Shown here: one piece after another, positions 1 to 8,414 of the stretch | Numbering within the stretch: position 1 is the stretch's first letter | How the letters are laid out: the number at the start of each line of letters is the position of its first letter | Assembly: GCA_014529385.2 (NCBI GenBank) | Contig: CM043956.1 | Coordinates: 85,613,721 to 85,677,720 of the forward strand | Reading direction: 5' to 3' | Length of the DNA: 64,000 bases | Origin: Adiantum capillus-veneris | Taxonomy: Eukaryota > Streptophyta > Polypodiopsida > Polypodiales > Pteridaceae | Translations under genes and position numbers: made by a program | The notes under the pieces: model-generated | Databases searched by the model: none | The model's input: only the letters and a program-made list of their open reading frames with translations | Told to the model about the DNA's origin: nothing

Positions 1-1560
1 CTGTCAACAATAGAACCCGAGCATCAAGTAAGAACCACTAGTACATAGCCTATGGCGAGGTCACGAAAAGGGTGCTCCAGCTACCTGTATCACCGAAAGG
101 ATCTCCACATTTGAGAATCCCCCAGCTCAATAAAACCTCACGCTATCGACCCTCACACGAAGGCTAAATGCAAATCGCGTATAGTCAAGTTTCAGAAATG
201 GCTGGGACTGCCAAATAAAACCAAGTATGTCTCCGCAAAGGCGTACAATGGAAGTTTCCACAAGTAACGTACAATCCAGCAGACAATGCGCTCAAACAAG
301 CGCCAAGTGATGCAGTCCCACCACAACTGCAAGTGACACCACTGCTAGTATATCACTGTAATCCAACTACCTGTACCTGTGTGAATCACCTCTACCTGTA
401 CCTGTCCCTATAACCTGTAACCTGTAGTCTGCAACCTGTAATCCCTAATCTCGAAGCTTGAAGCTCGAAGCAGAAGGTTCTCGAAGAAGATTCTCAGTGG
501 GGGCACCAAAAGAATGTGAGCAGGATGGAAACACACAGAACGCCTCTATACTGACCCGATACACACTCTTGGGATGATATACACACACACACACACTATG
601 GGGCACCACTCGGCTTACACAATCCACCTGGCCGAGACAGGGAACACACCGATGGAGTGAGAGGAGAGAGACTATCGGTTTACCCACTCCACACAGAGAG
701 ACACACACACACACACCCAAAAAACTCAGCACAAAAGAGGAGAATTTAGGATGTTTACATACAATTGAGCTTGGGCCAGCACCAATGGGGCAAATAGCTC
801 ACACAATATGGGTAGAATATGCTAGATACAACCACAAATAAGAGCAGAAGCTTCGCTCATAGGAGAAAATTACACAGTCAAAACAACAAAAAAACATTGA
901 GTAATTTGGAAAAATGGATAGCGCCATCGCATCCGGAACGGCCCAAAACCCCAGTCTACAATGTCAAAGTGCTGAAATCCGACCTCGGATGAGCAGTTTA
1001 CGGCCAAAACAGGCTCCAAAATGAGCAAAAACACAGTTGCGGCTGTTCCTCCTCTCTTCTCCACGTTTTTTCTTGTCTTCTCTTAGTGTTTTCAGTTCCC
1101 ACACTTAGATTTATTACTTGGGAACCCTTGGCCTTTTAGATGACCTCAAACGGACCCCGAACAGGCCAAAAACTGACCTCGCAGTGCATAGTTGTCACCT
1201 TTTTGCATCATCAGTACACCTAGCACGCAGCTTTTCTCAATAATGCATCCTGCCACCACGTGAAGTGGCCCCAAAATATGGTCTTCATGATGACCTTTTT
1301 GTATAAAATATCACAAGAAAACACCCATGTTGCGTCCGTACTCATCCACGTGCAAATAGTGACCCCGTTCGACCTCCTTACGCCACTAGATGCCATCTGA
1401 CGCACCTGCTTACCTCATGTAGTCGGCCCGCGGATAGCTTCGTCAAGAAGTTTTACGCGCTACCAAATCCTCCTTATTGTAAAGAAAACACACTGGTACT
1501 AGTAACGATGAAAATCGATGCACTATGTACATGCTGTCCTAACTGTACACATGTGGGCCC
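1..1560. other. Gene-free left flank
   Basis: I see no supportable gene here. Open frames are short and lack recognisable motifs. Positions 369-445 hold irregular short repeats of an acctgt-type word, and short (AC)n tracts lie near 580-596 and 699-716. The Copia debris further right does not visibly extend into this part. Confidence 0.5.
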
Positions 1561-1829
1561 CACGTAACCACCTGGCTCTGGAAAATGGGCAATTCTTTAT
1601 TCGATGCACCATGGATGGGTATGTACATAAGCGCAATCCCTTGCTCCAAAAAACTCCTGACACCGTGTGTGCTGTATACTGGTCTTGCTGAGTGTGTGAG
1701 CATTGAGAAGTGTGCAGATAGTGGTCTGCTAGTATCAATTGTTTAATTTTATATAAGATGCTTTTGATCAAAATATGATTTAGTACCTCAATAAAATATG
1801 GTTCAGTATGTCGATCTTTTGATCTTAAT

Positions 1830-2255
1830 ATCCTCTTTTGACCTAGTGGGCAAAGTAGTTCTATTTTTGGGGTATATACCCACTTGAAATGGCACAACCT
1901 AGAGTATGGATACAATGGAATTTGGGTTTTGAGGCTTCACATTGGTTCTTTCTACTCTAGTGTATACTACACTCTGCCGTCGTATCTTACTGGTTTTAGG
2001 TGTTGAAATTAAAAGACTATTTATGGAATGGACTATACATAGTCTTTTTTCGAGAATTTGTTTTTGGTACCATTTGACACATTCAAAGACCTGTACAGTC
2101 AAAACTATAAAATACCTCACAAAATGATGGGTATGAAAGACACAAAATGAATTATGGGCAAAAAATGGGAATAAAGACACTCGATCAAAAGAGGTGGTAG
2201 CCTTTTGATCATAATTTATTTGTATAAATAACTATTTAGAGTTAAGTTTGCATCT
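1830..2255 (-). repeat. Outer terminal inverted repeat of left long-TIR copy
   Basis: The reverse complement of this stretch aligns with 60168-60595, and the direct sequence resembles 54790-55215. Shared landmarks are the tatacccacttga segment near 1872-1885, the ggtaccatttgac segment near 2068-2080, and the block at the inner edge reading aaaagaggtggtagcc. Similarity to 60770 continues outward to about 1680. Confidence 0.7.
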
Positions 2256-2264
2256 GATACTTCT

Positions 2265-2545
2265 TTTGCTTTTCTACACCTAGAGTGAATTGCACTACTT
2301 AGTTTTAGTGTGAGTAAAGAATCTTTTAATCTGATACTTTCTTTAAGGCTGAAGAACTTGAAGACATGCATCACCATATCTCATGACTAATTTTGCATGT
2401 GATACTTCTTTTGCTTTTCTACACCTAGAGTGAATTGCACTACTTAGTTTTAGTGTGAGTAAAGAATCTTTTAATCTAATAATTTCTTTAAGGCCGATGG
2501 ACTTGAAGACACACGTCACCATATCCCGACTTGGGGTAGAAAGAT
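2265..2545 (-). repeat. Two tandem ~145-bp subterminal repeats (family A)
   Basis: Two adjacent units each contain, on the minus strand, the cacactaaaactaagtagtg core, a tctaggtgtagaaaagcaaaa segment and a cttcaagtcca segment. The same pair sits next to the terminal repeat at 59885-60165 in the right copy, so it is a native subterminal part of the element. More copies occur at 18.2-20.8 kb. Confidence 0.7.
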
Positions 2546-2599
2546 GTGAATCCTTAAAAAACCCTAGTAGAGAGAAGGGGAAGCTCGCACAAGGGGCGG

Positions 2600-2905
2600 C
2601 GTAGATCCAACAACGTGAGTAGATGGGAAAGCATGGACGATTTTAACTTACAAAGTCTGCAGTATTTATTTTCTTGTGTTTGTGTCTACACTGATTTTCC
2701 ACTATCCAAATACATGGTTACCGACCTGAGAAGCCACATCATGCTCAACCAACTCCATAACACCACAGTAACCAGGCGGAAAGAAAGCGCACACTCTTCA
2801 CTTTATCATACACACACAATACGCAAAACAAGGCTAAGTGAGGCGACAAAGAAACCCTCACCTCCTTTTATAGTGACGGGAGCAAAGCAAACCCCGAACC
2901 CCGAC
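2600..2905 (-). repeat. Promoter-like dispersed repeat (family C), left copy
   Basis: On the minus strand this matches 59460-59745 and, less closely, 54100-54310. Shared parts are a TATA-like ctataaaaggagg motif (here around 2860-2875 in reverse), a conserved stretch ending in cacaatacgcaaaac on the plus strand, and the downstream segment near 2700-2760. The TATA-like box followed by conserved sequence suggests a retroelement promoter or leader. No protein could be assigned. Confidence 0.5.
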
Positions 2906-3089
2906 GGCCTCTAAAATGCTAGGGGCCGAATGCCGCGCCTCGAACCTATCACGCTAAAGCGAACAGGGGGGCCCCACCTAGCTTTGAGCATCTAGGACGC
3001 AAACAAACACACCACCATAACAAAGTTTTCATCCAAGAGAGATGGATGCTTGGGAGTAATGGTGGAGAGGAAGGGGAATGAGATCAAGT

Positions 3090-3090
<1 letters not shown>

Positions 3091-3130
<40 letters not shown>
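3091..3130. repeat. (AG)n microsatellite
   Basis: A pure AG dinucleotide run of about 20 units. Open frames across it, encoding Arg-Glu or Ser-Leu runs, are artefacts. Confidence 0.95.
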
Positions 3131-3133
<3 letters not shown>

Positions 3134-3139
3134 AGAGGC

Positions 3140-3735
3140 TTAGTACTTAGGCACCACAGAAGGATGGCGAATCCGCACACCCTTCACACATACACAAGCT
3201 CACTCCAAACACAAGACTGGGTTGTGATTCTGCACACCTCACATGGGCAAAACATTGCAAGAAACATACTCACAAAGCTGCAAGCTTTTATTTAGAGAAT
3301 AAGGCGATGAAATGGGGAGCATAGGGTAGGGGAAAGAGAAGGGAGAGAGTGGTAGAGCACATGGCGGATAGGTGGGAGCTGATGGCAAAGACTCGCACGA
3401 GGGTTATGGTCATCATCCTTGATTTAGCTGCCCTTCATCTTCCATAGCCCAAGGCTGTAGAGGTCGTGCTCAAGTTGAGCATGGTGACTGCGGTGATGGT
3501 GATGGTGTGGGTGTGTGTGTGCGCGCTAGGCACACAGAGTGCATATTGTACTATCTGGTGATGTTGTGTGTGTATTAGTGTGATGGTGATCCCTCTTTAT
3601 ATAGGGGAGGAGGGGGGAGAAATTCTAGAATTTAGAAATGAAGAAATCATTATCTACACAGGCCATGTGACTGTGGGCCCCACTTGTCTGGCTGTGTGTA
3701 TATGCGCCAGAACAGCAGTCTCATGAGAGAGAGAT
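3140..3735. other. Unassigned spacer
   Basis: No gene supported. It contains short GT-rich tracts around 3506-3525 and GA-rich text around 3330-3360. Confidence 0.4.
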
Positions 3736-3739
3736 GGGT

Positions 3740-4289
3740 TGATGAAAAAAGTGAGAGGTGACATGGAGATTAAAGTAATTACAAGAGGAGAGAGAGGGGA
3801 GTGTGTTCAGTCCTCCTCTACAACATCTTTAGCCTGTCCTGCCAGCTGCACCTTTCCTTGTGTCTTCAGTAATATGCTCCTGAACTCCTGCTGGCACACC
3901 TGTTCCTGCAAGCACTTCAGAATTTTTATTAACAAACACCTGCTCAGATTGTTGACCTCCTTGTTGCTGCAGCTGCATCTTCAGTTCCTCAACTACCCTT
4001 TCAGTTCAGTATAATTCTGCTTCAGTTCAACATTCTACTTCTCCATAAACAAGTTTTCCTTCTTCATCTCCTCCTTTGCAAACATCTGATATGGTTTACT
4101 CACCACATCATACATCCTTACCTTGATATGCTCCCATACTCCCTTCATGTATTCTCTCATTTCCATCTGCATCTGCTCTACATCTACTGATGCCAAGTAC
4201 CACCCATCTATAAAGAATGAGGATGCAAGAGAGCTACACAAGACAAGCACAAAGCAAACAGAGATGGAAAGCTTCTTCTTCTTCTTCAC
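3740..4289 (-). pseudogene. Gln/Glu/Lys-rich coding remnant beside Copia fragment
   Basis: The minus strand holds an 84-codon open frame (4289-4035). It starts with a Lys run and a hydrophobic stretch resembling a signal anchor, followed by a Met/Glu/Lys-rich helix-like segment. Its frame is closed by TAG, but readable charged, Gln-rich sequence (for example ELKMQLQQQ) continues in a shifted frame down to about 3800. That pattern suggests a decayed, coiled-coil-forming protein. It lies downstream of the Copia RNase H remnant on the same strand, so it could be LTR plus leader or an extra ORF of that element. I do not recognise the family. Confidence 0.3.
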
Positions 4290-4499
4290 AGAAAAGAGAT
4301 TACAAAATGACTAAGTGCTAAAGCTGAAAAGTAGCACATATATACATGCGGTCACTAAGTGTCAACTCGCTAGAAGCGTACTAGGCTGGCACTATAAGTG
4401 TAGTCCAGCTGTAGAATCACTGGCAAAGATCCTCTGTGTCGATCACGTAACGCGCCAGTGAGTAAATGCCGTAAGCGGCCAAGACCCGTAGTGGATGCC

Positions 4500-5046
4500 A
4501 GCTCAAGGTGTAGAGCTCGACATATCAACACTCCCACTCGAGCTCTGCATGTCGCAAAGTCTAAGCATAGTCTGGAAACGTCGAAGCTTCTCAGCTCCGA
4601 GGTCCTTGGTAAAGATATCCTCTATCTGCTCCTCTGTGCTGACGTAGACCAAGTCGATGTTGCCCACCAACACTCGCTCTCGAACGTAGTGGTAATGGAC
4701 CTCTATGTGTTTGGTCATGGCATGGAACACTAGGTTCCTAGCCAACTGCATGCTGCTGAGGTTGTCACAATGGATGAAAATCTACTGGTCCACCTGCACT
4801 CCCAAGTCCTCAAGTAATGTGCATAGCCAAGCTACCTCGCACGCCGCAACTGTTGCACCTTTGTACTCGGCCTCTGTGCTTGATAAAGCAACCATAGGCT
4901 GCTTTTTGCTACTCCAAGTAACAGCAGCACTCCCAAAAGAGAACATGAAGCCACTCGTAGATCTCCTATCAACAATGCTACCTGCCCAATCTGCATCTGT
5001 ATACCCATACAATGCTAATGGTGCATCTGCTGCATACTAGAATCAC
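4500..5046 (-). pseudogene. Ty1/copia RNase H domain, 5'-truncated fragment
   Basis: The C-terminal end of a Copia polyprotein is readable on the minus strand. The RNase H core begins with GYTDADWAGS and RRSTSGF, followed by WSSKKQ and ALSSTEAEY (about 5012-4840). After a frame change comes the tail with TKHIEVHYH, VRERVL, DLVYVSTEEQ and DIFTKDLG (about 4745-4590). These motifs identify the Copia superfamily, whose RNase H removes RNA from the RNA-DNA hybrid during reverse transcription. Reverse transcriptase, integrase and gag are missing: the sequence switches to the long-TIR element at about 5060. The two parts lie in different frames, so this is a relic. Confidence 0.9.
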
Positions 5047-5105
5047 ACGAGGCTTTGGGGTCCAGTGACACATTTTAGGTAAGGTAAAAAAATATTTCAA
5101 ATGGA

Positions 5106-5462
5106 CTAAGTATAGAAGTTGGGATTGCTTTTAGCGAACTCCATATTCCCTTTTGTACAAATATATAGACCAACATTAGGCAAACATTTGGAGTGGTCAA
5201 CAAATTTGAGGCTAAAGGGCGCTTTGATGAGTTCCCGTTTGTCCAAGAACTGCTTGCCATTTAGAACCTTGAGTGTGCAGTCCTCCATAGAGGAAGGAGG
5301 GAGGTTAACTAGATACACCCATGTTTCACTTAGGATAGGTGCCAAAAAATCCTCGTTGGGGAGGACCCAAAGCTGATGGCCAACTCTGAATGATTCAACT
5401 TCTTTTTGTTTGACTAGAATAAAGGGGAAGACCTTGGAAACTTTGGGGACCATCTCTAACAA
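5106..5462 (-). pseudogene. Unrecognised ORF segment of long-TIR element (left copy)
   Basis: An open frame of 118 codons on the minus strand, without a close match I can name. It contains VGHQLWVLPNEDFLAPILSE and SKCLPNVGLYICTKGN. The homologous stretch at 56697-57060 carries two stop codons (near 56907 and 57010) where this copy stays open, so the shared frame was probably once coding. It lies upstream, in element orientation, of the region that in the right copy shows RT-like motifs. It may be an N-terminal domain of the element protein. Confidence 0.4.
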
Positions 5463-5699
5463 GTTAGAGTCACTAAGGGAGCAAAGGTTGTTTTGAAATT
5501 CTTTGACATCTTCAAAAGTATCACCATCCTTGTAGAAAATATCGTCAGTTTAAGATAGCAAGTGTAGTGTGGGTACTAATAAAAGTTGGGTTGAGGCCGC
5601 AAGGTTTTTTAAGAAAGTTGGACATATCATCTCCAGAGGAAGAGAAATGAGCTAAAATTCTAGTTATATTTTAAAGTAAGTAGAGGTAATTCGAAAACT

Positions 5700-5921
5700 T
5701 TATTGGGAGATCATAGCAACACCATCCTTACAATCCTTGTCTAAAGTGGCCAAGATTTGGACCCAATCATTAAAAAAGAGCATATGTAAAATCAAAGATT
5801 TTTTGTCAGAAGCCAAGGAAGATTCGTAGATAAGTTGGGATGCTTCCAAGCTGCTTCTACATCTCAAGGCTAGGCTAGGGAAATTGCCATAGAAAGAGGT
5901 TTGGAAGTTAACTCTAGACAT
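5700..5921 (-). pseudogene. Upstream ORF segment of long-TIR element (left copy)
   Basis: A 73-codon open frame on the minus strand that includes the stretch LALRCRSSLEASQLIYESSL. It is nearly identical to the frame at 56260-56460 in the right copy. The family is unknown. It precedes the 5106-5462 segment in element orientation and is separated from it by a stretch with stop codons. Confidence 0.35.
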
Positions 5922-6674
5922 TGGGAGAGTGATAAGGCCTGTAACAAACGGTTTTGATGAGTTAGAAAGAGATTATTTAGGGTAGGAGATTACAAAACTT
6001 TTAGCCTTTAATCTAGGGACACGGTTTTTTAAGGGGGATGGTCTTTTATGTAAAGTCTAATTTGTTCTAGAATCCTTGCATGTTTCTCTAAGTTCTAGAT
6101 GACTCTCATGCAAGCAGCCATTTCCAACTAAGTGTGATCCTGAAAGATTATATAAAACTCAAGGTTATTAAAGGTGGATTCAATTTCAAACCTAAAATCT
6201 GCAAAGTCAAAAGACAATGATCTCCGTGAGCAAGAATCTTGAACTATAGTCTAAAAGGGACCGCCTAACACCAGCCAACCTAATTAGGAATCATAGACAG
6301 TGGCTCCGACTTAGCTCGATAGTCCAAACACATCTCTAAAGCTAGTGTGCCAATTCCCTTAGAAAATTGGGAGAGCCTTGTGTTTAGGACATGTGCATTG
6401 TTGTTTTACACTAATAAATATACACAAACGAACATAAGATTTCAAAAGACAACTGGGTTTAGACAAGTGGAAAAGCAGTAGCACAAAAAAAGCTCCACCT
6501 TTGAGTTATTTTTGCACATAGCTAAAAGAATGAGGTCTCATTCTAATGTTTATATACATGGGGTAATCAGAATTGATCTTTTCAAAAGTAGCAAGAGTCT
6601 AGTATAATAGTGACGGACAACAGCTAAGCCAAAATAATTCCAAGAAAGGATAGAATCGTCACCTACATCCATTC

Positions 6675-6677
6675 AAA
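6675..6677. repeat. CACTA target site duplication, left (AAA)
   Basis: AAA precedes the left TIR and AAA follows the right TIR at 14342-14344. The homologous unoccupied site in the right long-TIR copy (near 55490-55500) has one AAA in the matching position. A 3-bp duplication is the norm for CACTA elements. Confidence 0.9.
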
Positions 6678-6691
6678 CACTACAAGAGGTT
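6678..6691 (+). repeat. CACTA left terminal inverted repeat
   Basis: CACTACAAGAGGTT, exactly matched in inverse at 14328-14341. The CACTACAAGA start is typical of plant CACTA elements. Confidence 0.97.
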
Positions 6692-6700
6692 CTTCGTATT

Positions 6701-6830
6701 AGCGACGCTCACACAGCGACGCTCAAAAAAAAATTTCCCGGCGTCACTATGAGCGTCGCAAATTTATTTGTAAATTTGTGACGCTTATAGCGACGCTTAT
6801 AGCGATGCTCATAGCGACGCCAGCTGGGGT
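6701..6830. repeat. Left subterminal GCGACGCT array
   Basis: At least five exact and several one-mismatch copies of AGCGACGC or its complement, in both orientations, often joined by ata. In En/Spm, subterminal arrays are the binding sites of the TNPA-type accessory protein; that role is inferred here. Confidence 0.85.
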
Positions 6831-6853
6831 AAAAAAAATAACCGAGCGCGCCC

Positions 6854-6882
6854 AAAAACTCAGATCTCAGATCTGAGTTTTT
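6854..6882. repeat. 29-bp palindrome at inner edge of left subterminal array
   Basis: Arms aaaaactcagatct and agatctgagttttt are perfect reverse complements separated by one C at 6868. The right end has a palindrome of the same size but different sequence at 14048-14076. Confidence 0.9.
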
Positions 6883-6919
6883 CGGCGCCCTCAAGCAAAG
6901 AGCAGGTAACGCTCTCCCT

Positions 6920-6951
6920 CACTCTCTCTCTCTCTCTCTCTCTTTTCTTCT

Positions 6952-6987
<36 letters not shown>

Positions 6988-7103
6988 AGAGGAAGGAGAG
7001 CCAGGTATGCTCCTTCCCTCTCCTCATTCTCATGTTCCCTTCCCCTCTTTCTCTCTCCCTCTCTCTCTCTCTCACACACACACATACACACACACATAGT
7101 GTT

Positions 7104-7155
<52 letters not shown>

Positions 7156-7380
7156 AACAAAAACAAAAACGCACACACATACATAAACAAAGAATGCACA
7201 CACACATTGAGAGAGAAAAAGAGAGAGAGAGCATGCATAAACAAAAAACGCACGCATTGAGAGAGGAAAAGAGAGAGAGAACATGCATAAACAAAAAACG
7301 CACACATTGAGAGAGGAAAAGAGAAAGAAAACATGCATACGATCCAAAAAAACGCACACACATTGAGAGAGAAAGAAAGA
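6920..7380. repeat. Microsatellite-rich 5' region of CACTA
   Basis: (CT)n near 6921-6942, (CA)n near 6953-6983, CT then CA near 7055-7096, and a long (GA)n near 7107-7152. These are followed by about three imperfect repeats of roughly 50-60 bp (7200-7380) built from gagagagaaaa, a catgcataaacaaaaaacgcac core and an attgagag edge. Open frames here encode only low-complexity runs and are not genes. Confidence 0.85.
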
Positions 7381-7642
7381 GAAACTAAGGGAGCGTCGTA
7401 GGAAACTAATTAAAATTAAAAGACCTAAAGATCTAGCCGACGAGGAGTTGAACTGAAGACCTATTATTCAAGAGGGAAATGGCATAATCAATCTATCATA
7501 CTTGGCATGGGTGATAGAAAGGTTATACCATTTATCTCTTTTTATTGGCACACACATCCACACACGCGCACACACACAGGAAGAAGAGAGTTATAACGTC
7601 GTAGGAAACTATCTTAAAAGACGTTAAAGATTAGGTTATATG

Positions 7643-7728
7643 TAGACTTACATTAACTTAGATTTAGGTTTATTTTTAACTAGATTTACGTTTATTTAAG
7701 CTAGATTTAGATTTACGTTATATTAGAT
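7643..7728 (+). repeat. AT-rich direct repeat 1 flanking the HMA fragment
   Basis: Runs of ttagattta and ttacgttta words. The block starting tagactta is repeated at 7946-8027 on the other side of the HMA remnant, with about 80 bp similar. Confidence 0.7.
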
Positions 7729-7731
7729 TAG

Positions 7732-7930
7732 ATGCGGGTCTCCATAGACTGCGATGCCTGCATGAAGCGGGTGAAGAAAGCCCTCAATGGAATATAGGGT
7801 ATTGCTGCCTTCACTCATGGTGGGCTCCGTCGATCCAAAAGTACTGGTGAAATGTCTTCAGAAGATAGGGAAGAAGGTGGATCTTCAGGGCGACAAGAGT
7901 CACTACATCCCCGACACAATGACCATCTAA
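7732..7930 (+). pseudogene. Captured heavy-metal-associated (HMA) domain fragment, HIPP-like
   Basis: The first frame (7732-7797) reads MRVSIDCDACMKRVKKAL then stops at TAG. It contains the metal-binding CxxC loop (Cys-Asp-Ala-Cys) and the following helix of an HMA domain. A second frame, shifted by one base (7820-7930), reads GSVDPKVLVKCLQKIGKKVD, which is the last strand and helix of the same fold, and ends in TAA. Together they cover most of a domain that normally spans about 65 residues, with a short lesion in the middle. Plant HMA isoprenylated proteins (HIPPs) and related metallochaperones bind Cu, Zn or Cd through this fold. No isoprenylation motif follows. The fragment lies 485 bp upstream of the transposase start and is not part of any CACTA protein I know, so capture of a host exon is the likely origin. 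Confidence 0.8.
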
Positions 7931-7945
7931 ACAACCTCTAGTCAT

Positions 7946-8027
7946 TAGACTTACGTTAAATTAGATTTAGCTTTATTTTTAGTTAGATTTACGTTTATTT
8001 AGATTTACGCTTATTTACGTTAGATCG
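7946..8027 (+). repeat. AT-rich direct repeat 2 flanking the HMA fragment
   Basis: Second copy of the tagactta block seen at 7643-7728, immediately after the HMA remnant. Confidence 0.7.
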
Positions 8028-8314
8028 AGTCCACGCAAGAATTACTTACGGTTTAGGGTTTAGAGTTAGACGAACAGTGAAAAGATCTACTGTGAAAAGA
8101 TGTTAAGATGAAGTGAAGTGCTACAGCTAGAGAAGAGGCAAAGGGATTTTTTCCACTACATGCAGTATCATGTAGACGTGGGTGTGTAGATTTCTTGTAC
8201 CCACAAATATAGGTATTGACCAATAAAGACGAGATTATAACCCGGTGGTTCTGATCTCCGTGCACTTCTAGACCGAGGTGTGCGGGGATTGGACATGACT
8301 AGAGAATGTGAGGT

Positions 8315-8316
<2 letters not shown>

Positions 8317-8349
<33 letters not shown>
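8317..8349. repeat. (GA)n microsatellite
   Basis: About 16 GA units just upstream of the transposase start. Confidence 0.9.
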
Positions 8350-8352
<3 letters not shown>

Positions 8353-8414
8353 GACGAAGAATGCCAATAGAATATTAAATTTGTTGTCCAGGTTATAAGT
8401 TTTTTATCCTCATT

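Larger units (their letters stand above)
5075..6677 (-). mobile_element. Interior of long-TIR element, left copy
   Basis: The reverse complement matches 55510-57080 almost continuously with scattered substitutions and small indels. This copy keeps some frames open that are closed on the right. The CACTA element begins at 6678, and the same element resumes at 14345. The paired right copy reads straight across this site near 55490-55500. Confidence 0.75.

Noticed and set aside
870-1405. Two minus-strand open frames of about 60 codons
   Set aside because: Short, no motif and no conservation with another copy in the window.
4458-5040. Plus-strand frames opposite the Copia RNase H
   Set aside because: They are shadows of the minus-strand Copia coding sequence, which carries clear domain motifs.
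6860-7363. Long overlapping open frames on both strands in the 5' part of the CACTA element
   Set aside because: They are translations of CT/GA/CA dinucleotide tracts (Ser-Leu, Arg-Glu, Cys-Val runs) with no conserved domain.
7415-7510. A possible tRNA-like segment (gagttgaactgaagacc ... )
   Set aside because: It resembles an inverted T-arm by a few bases only. I could not build a cloverleaf with paired stems.
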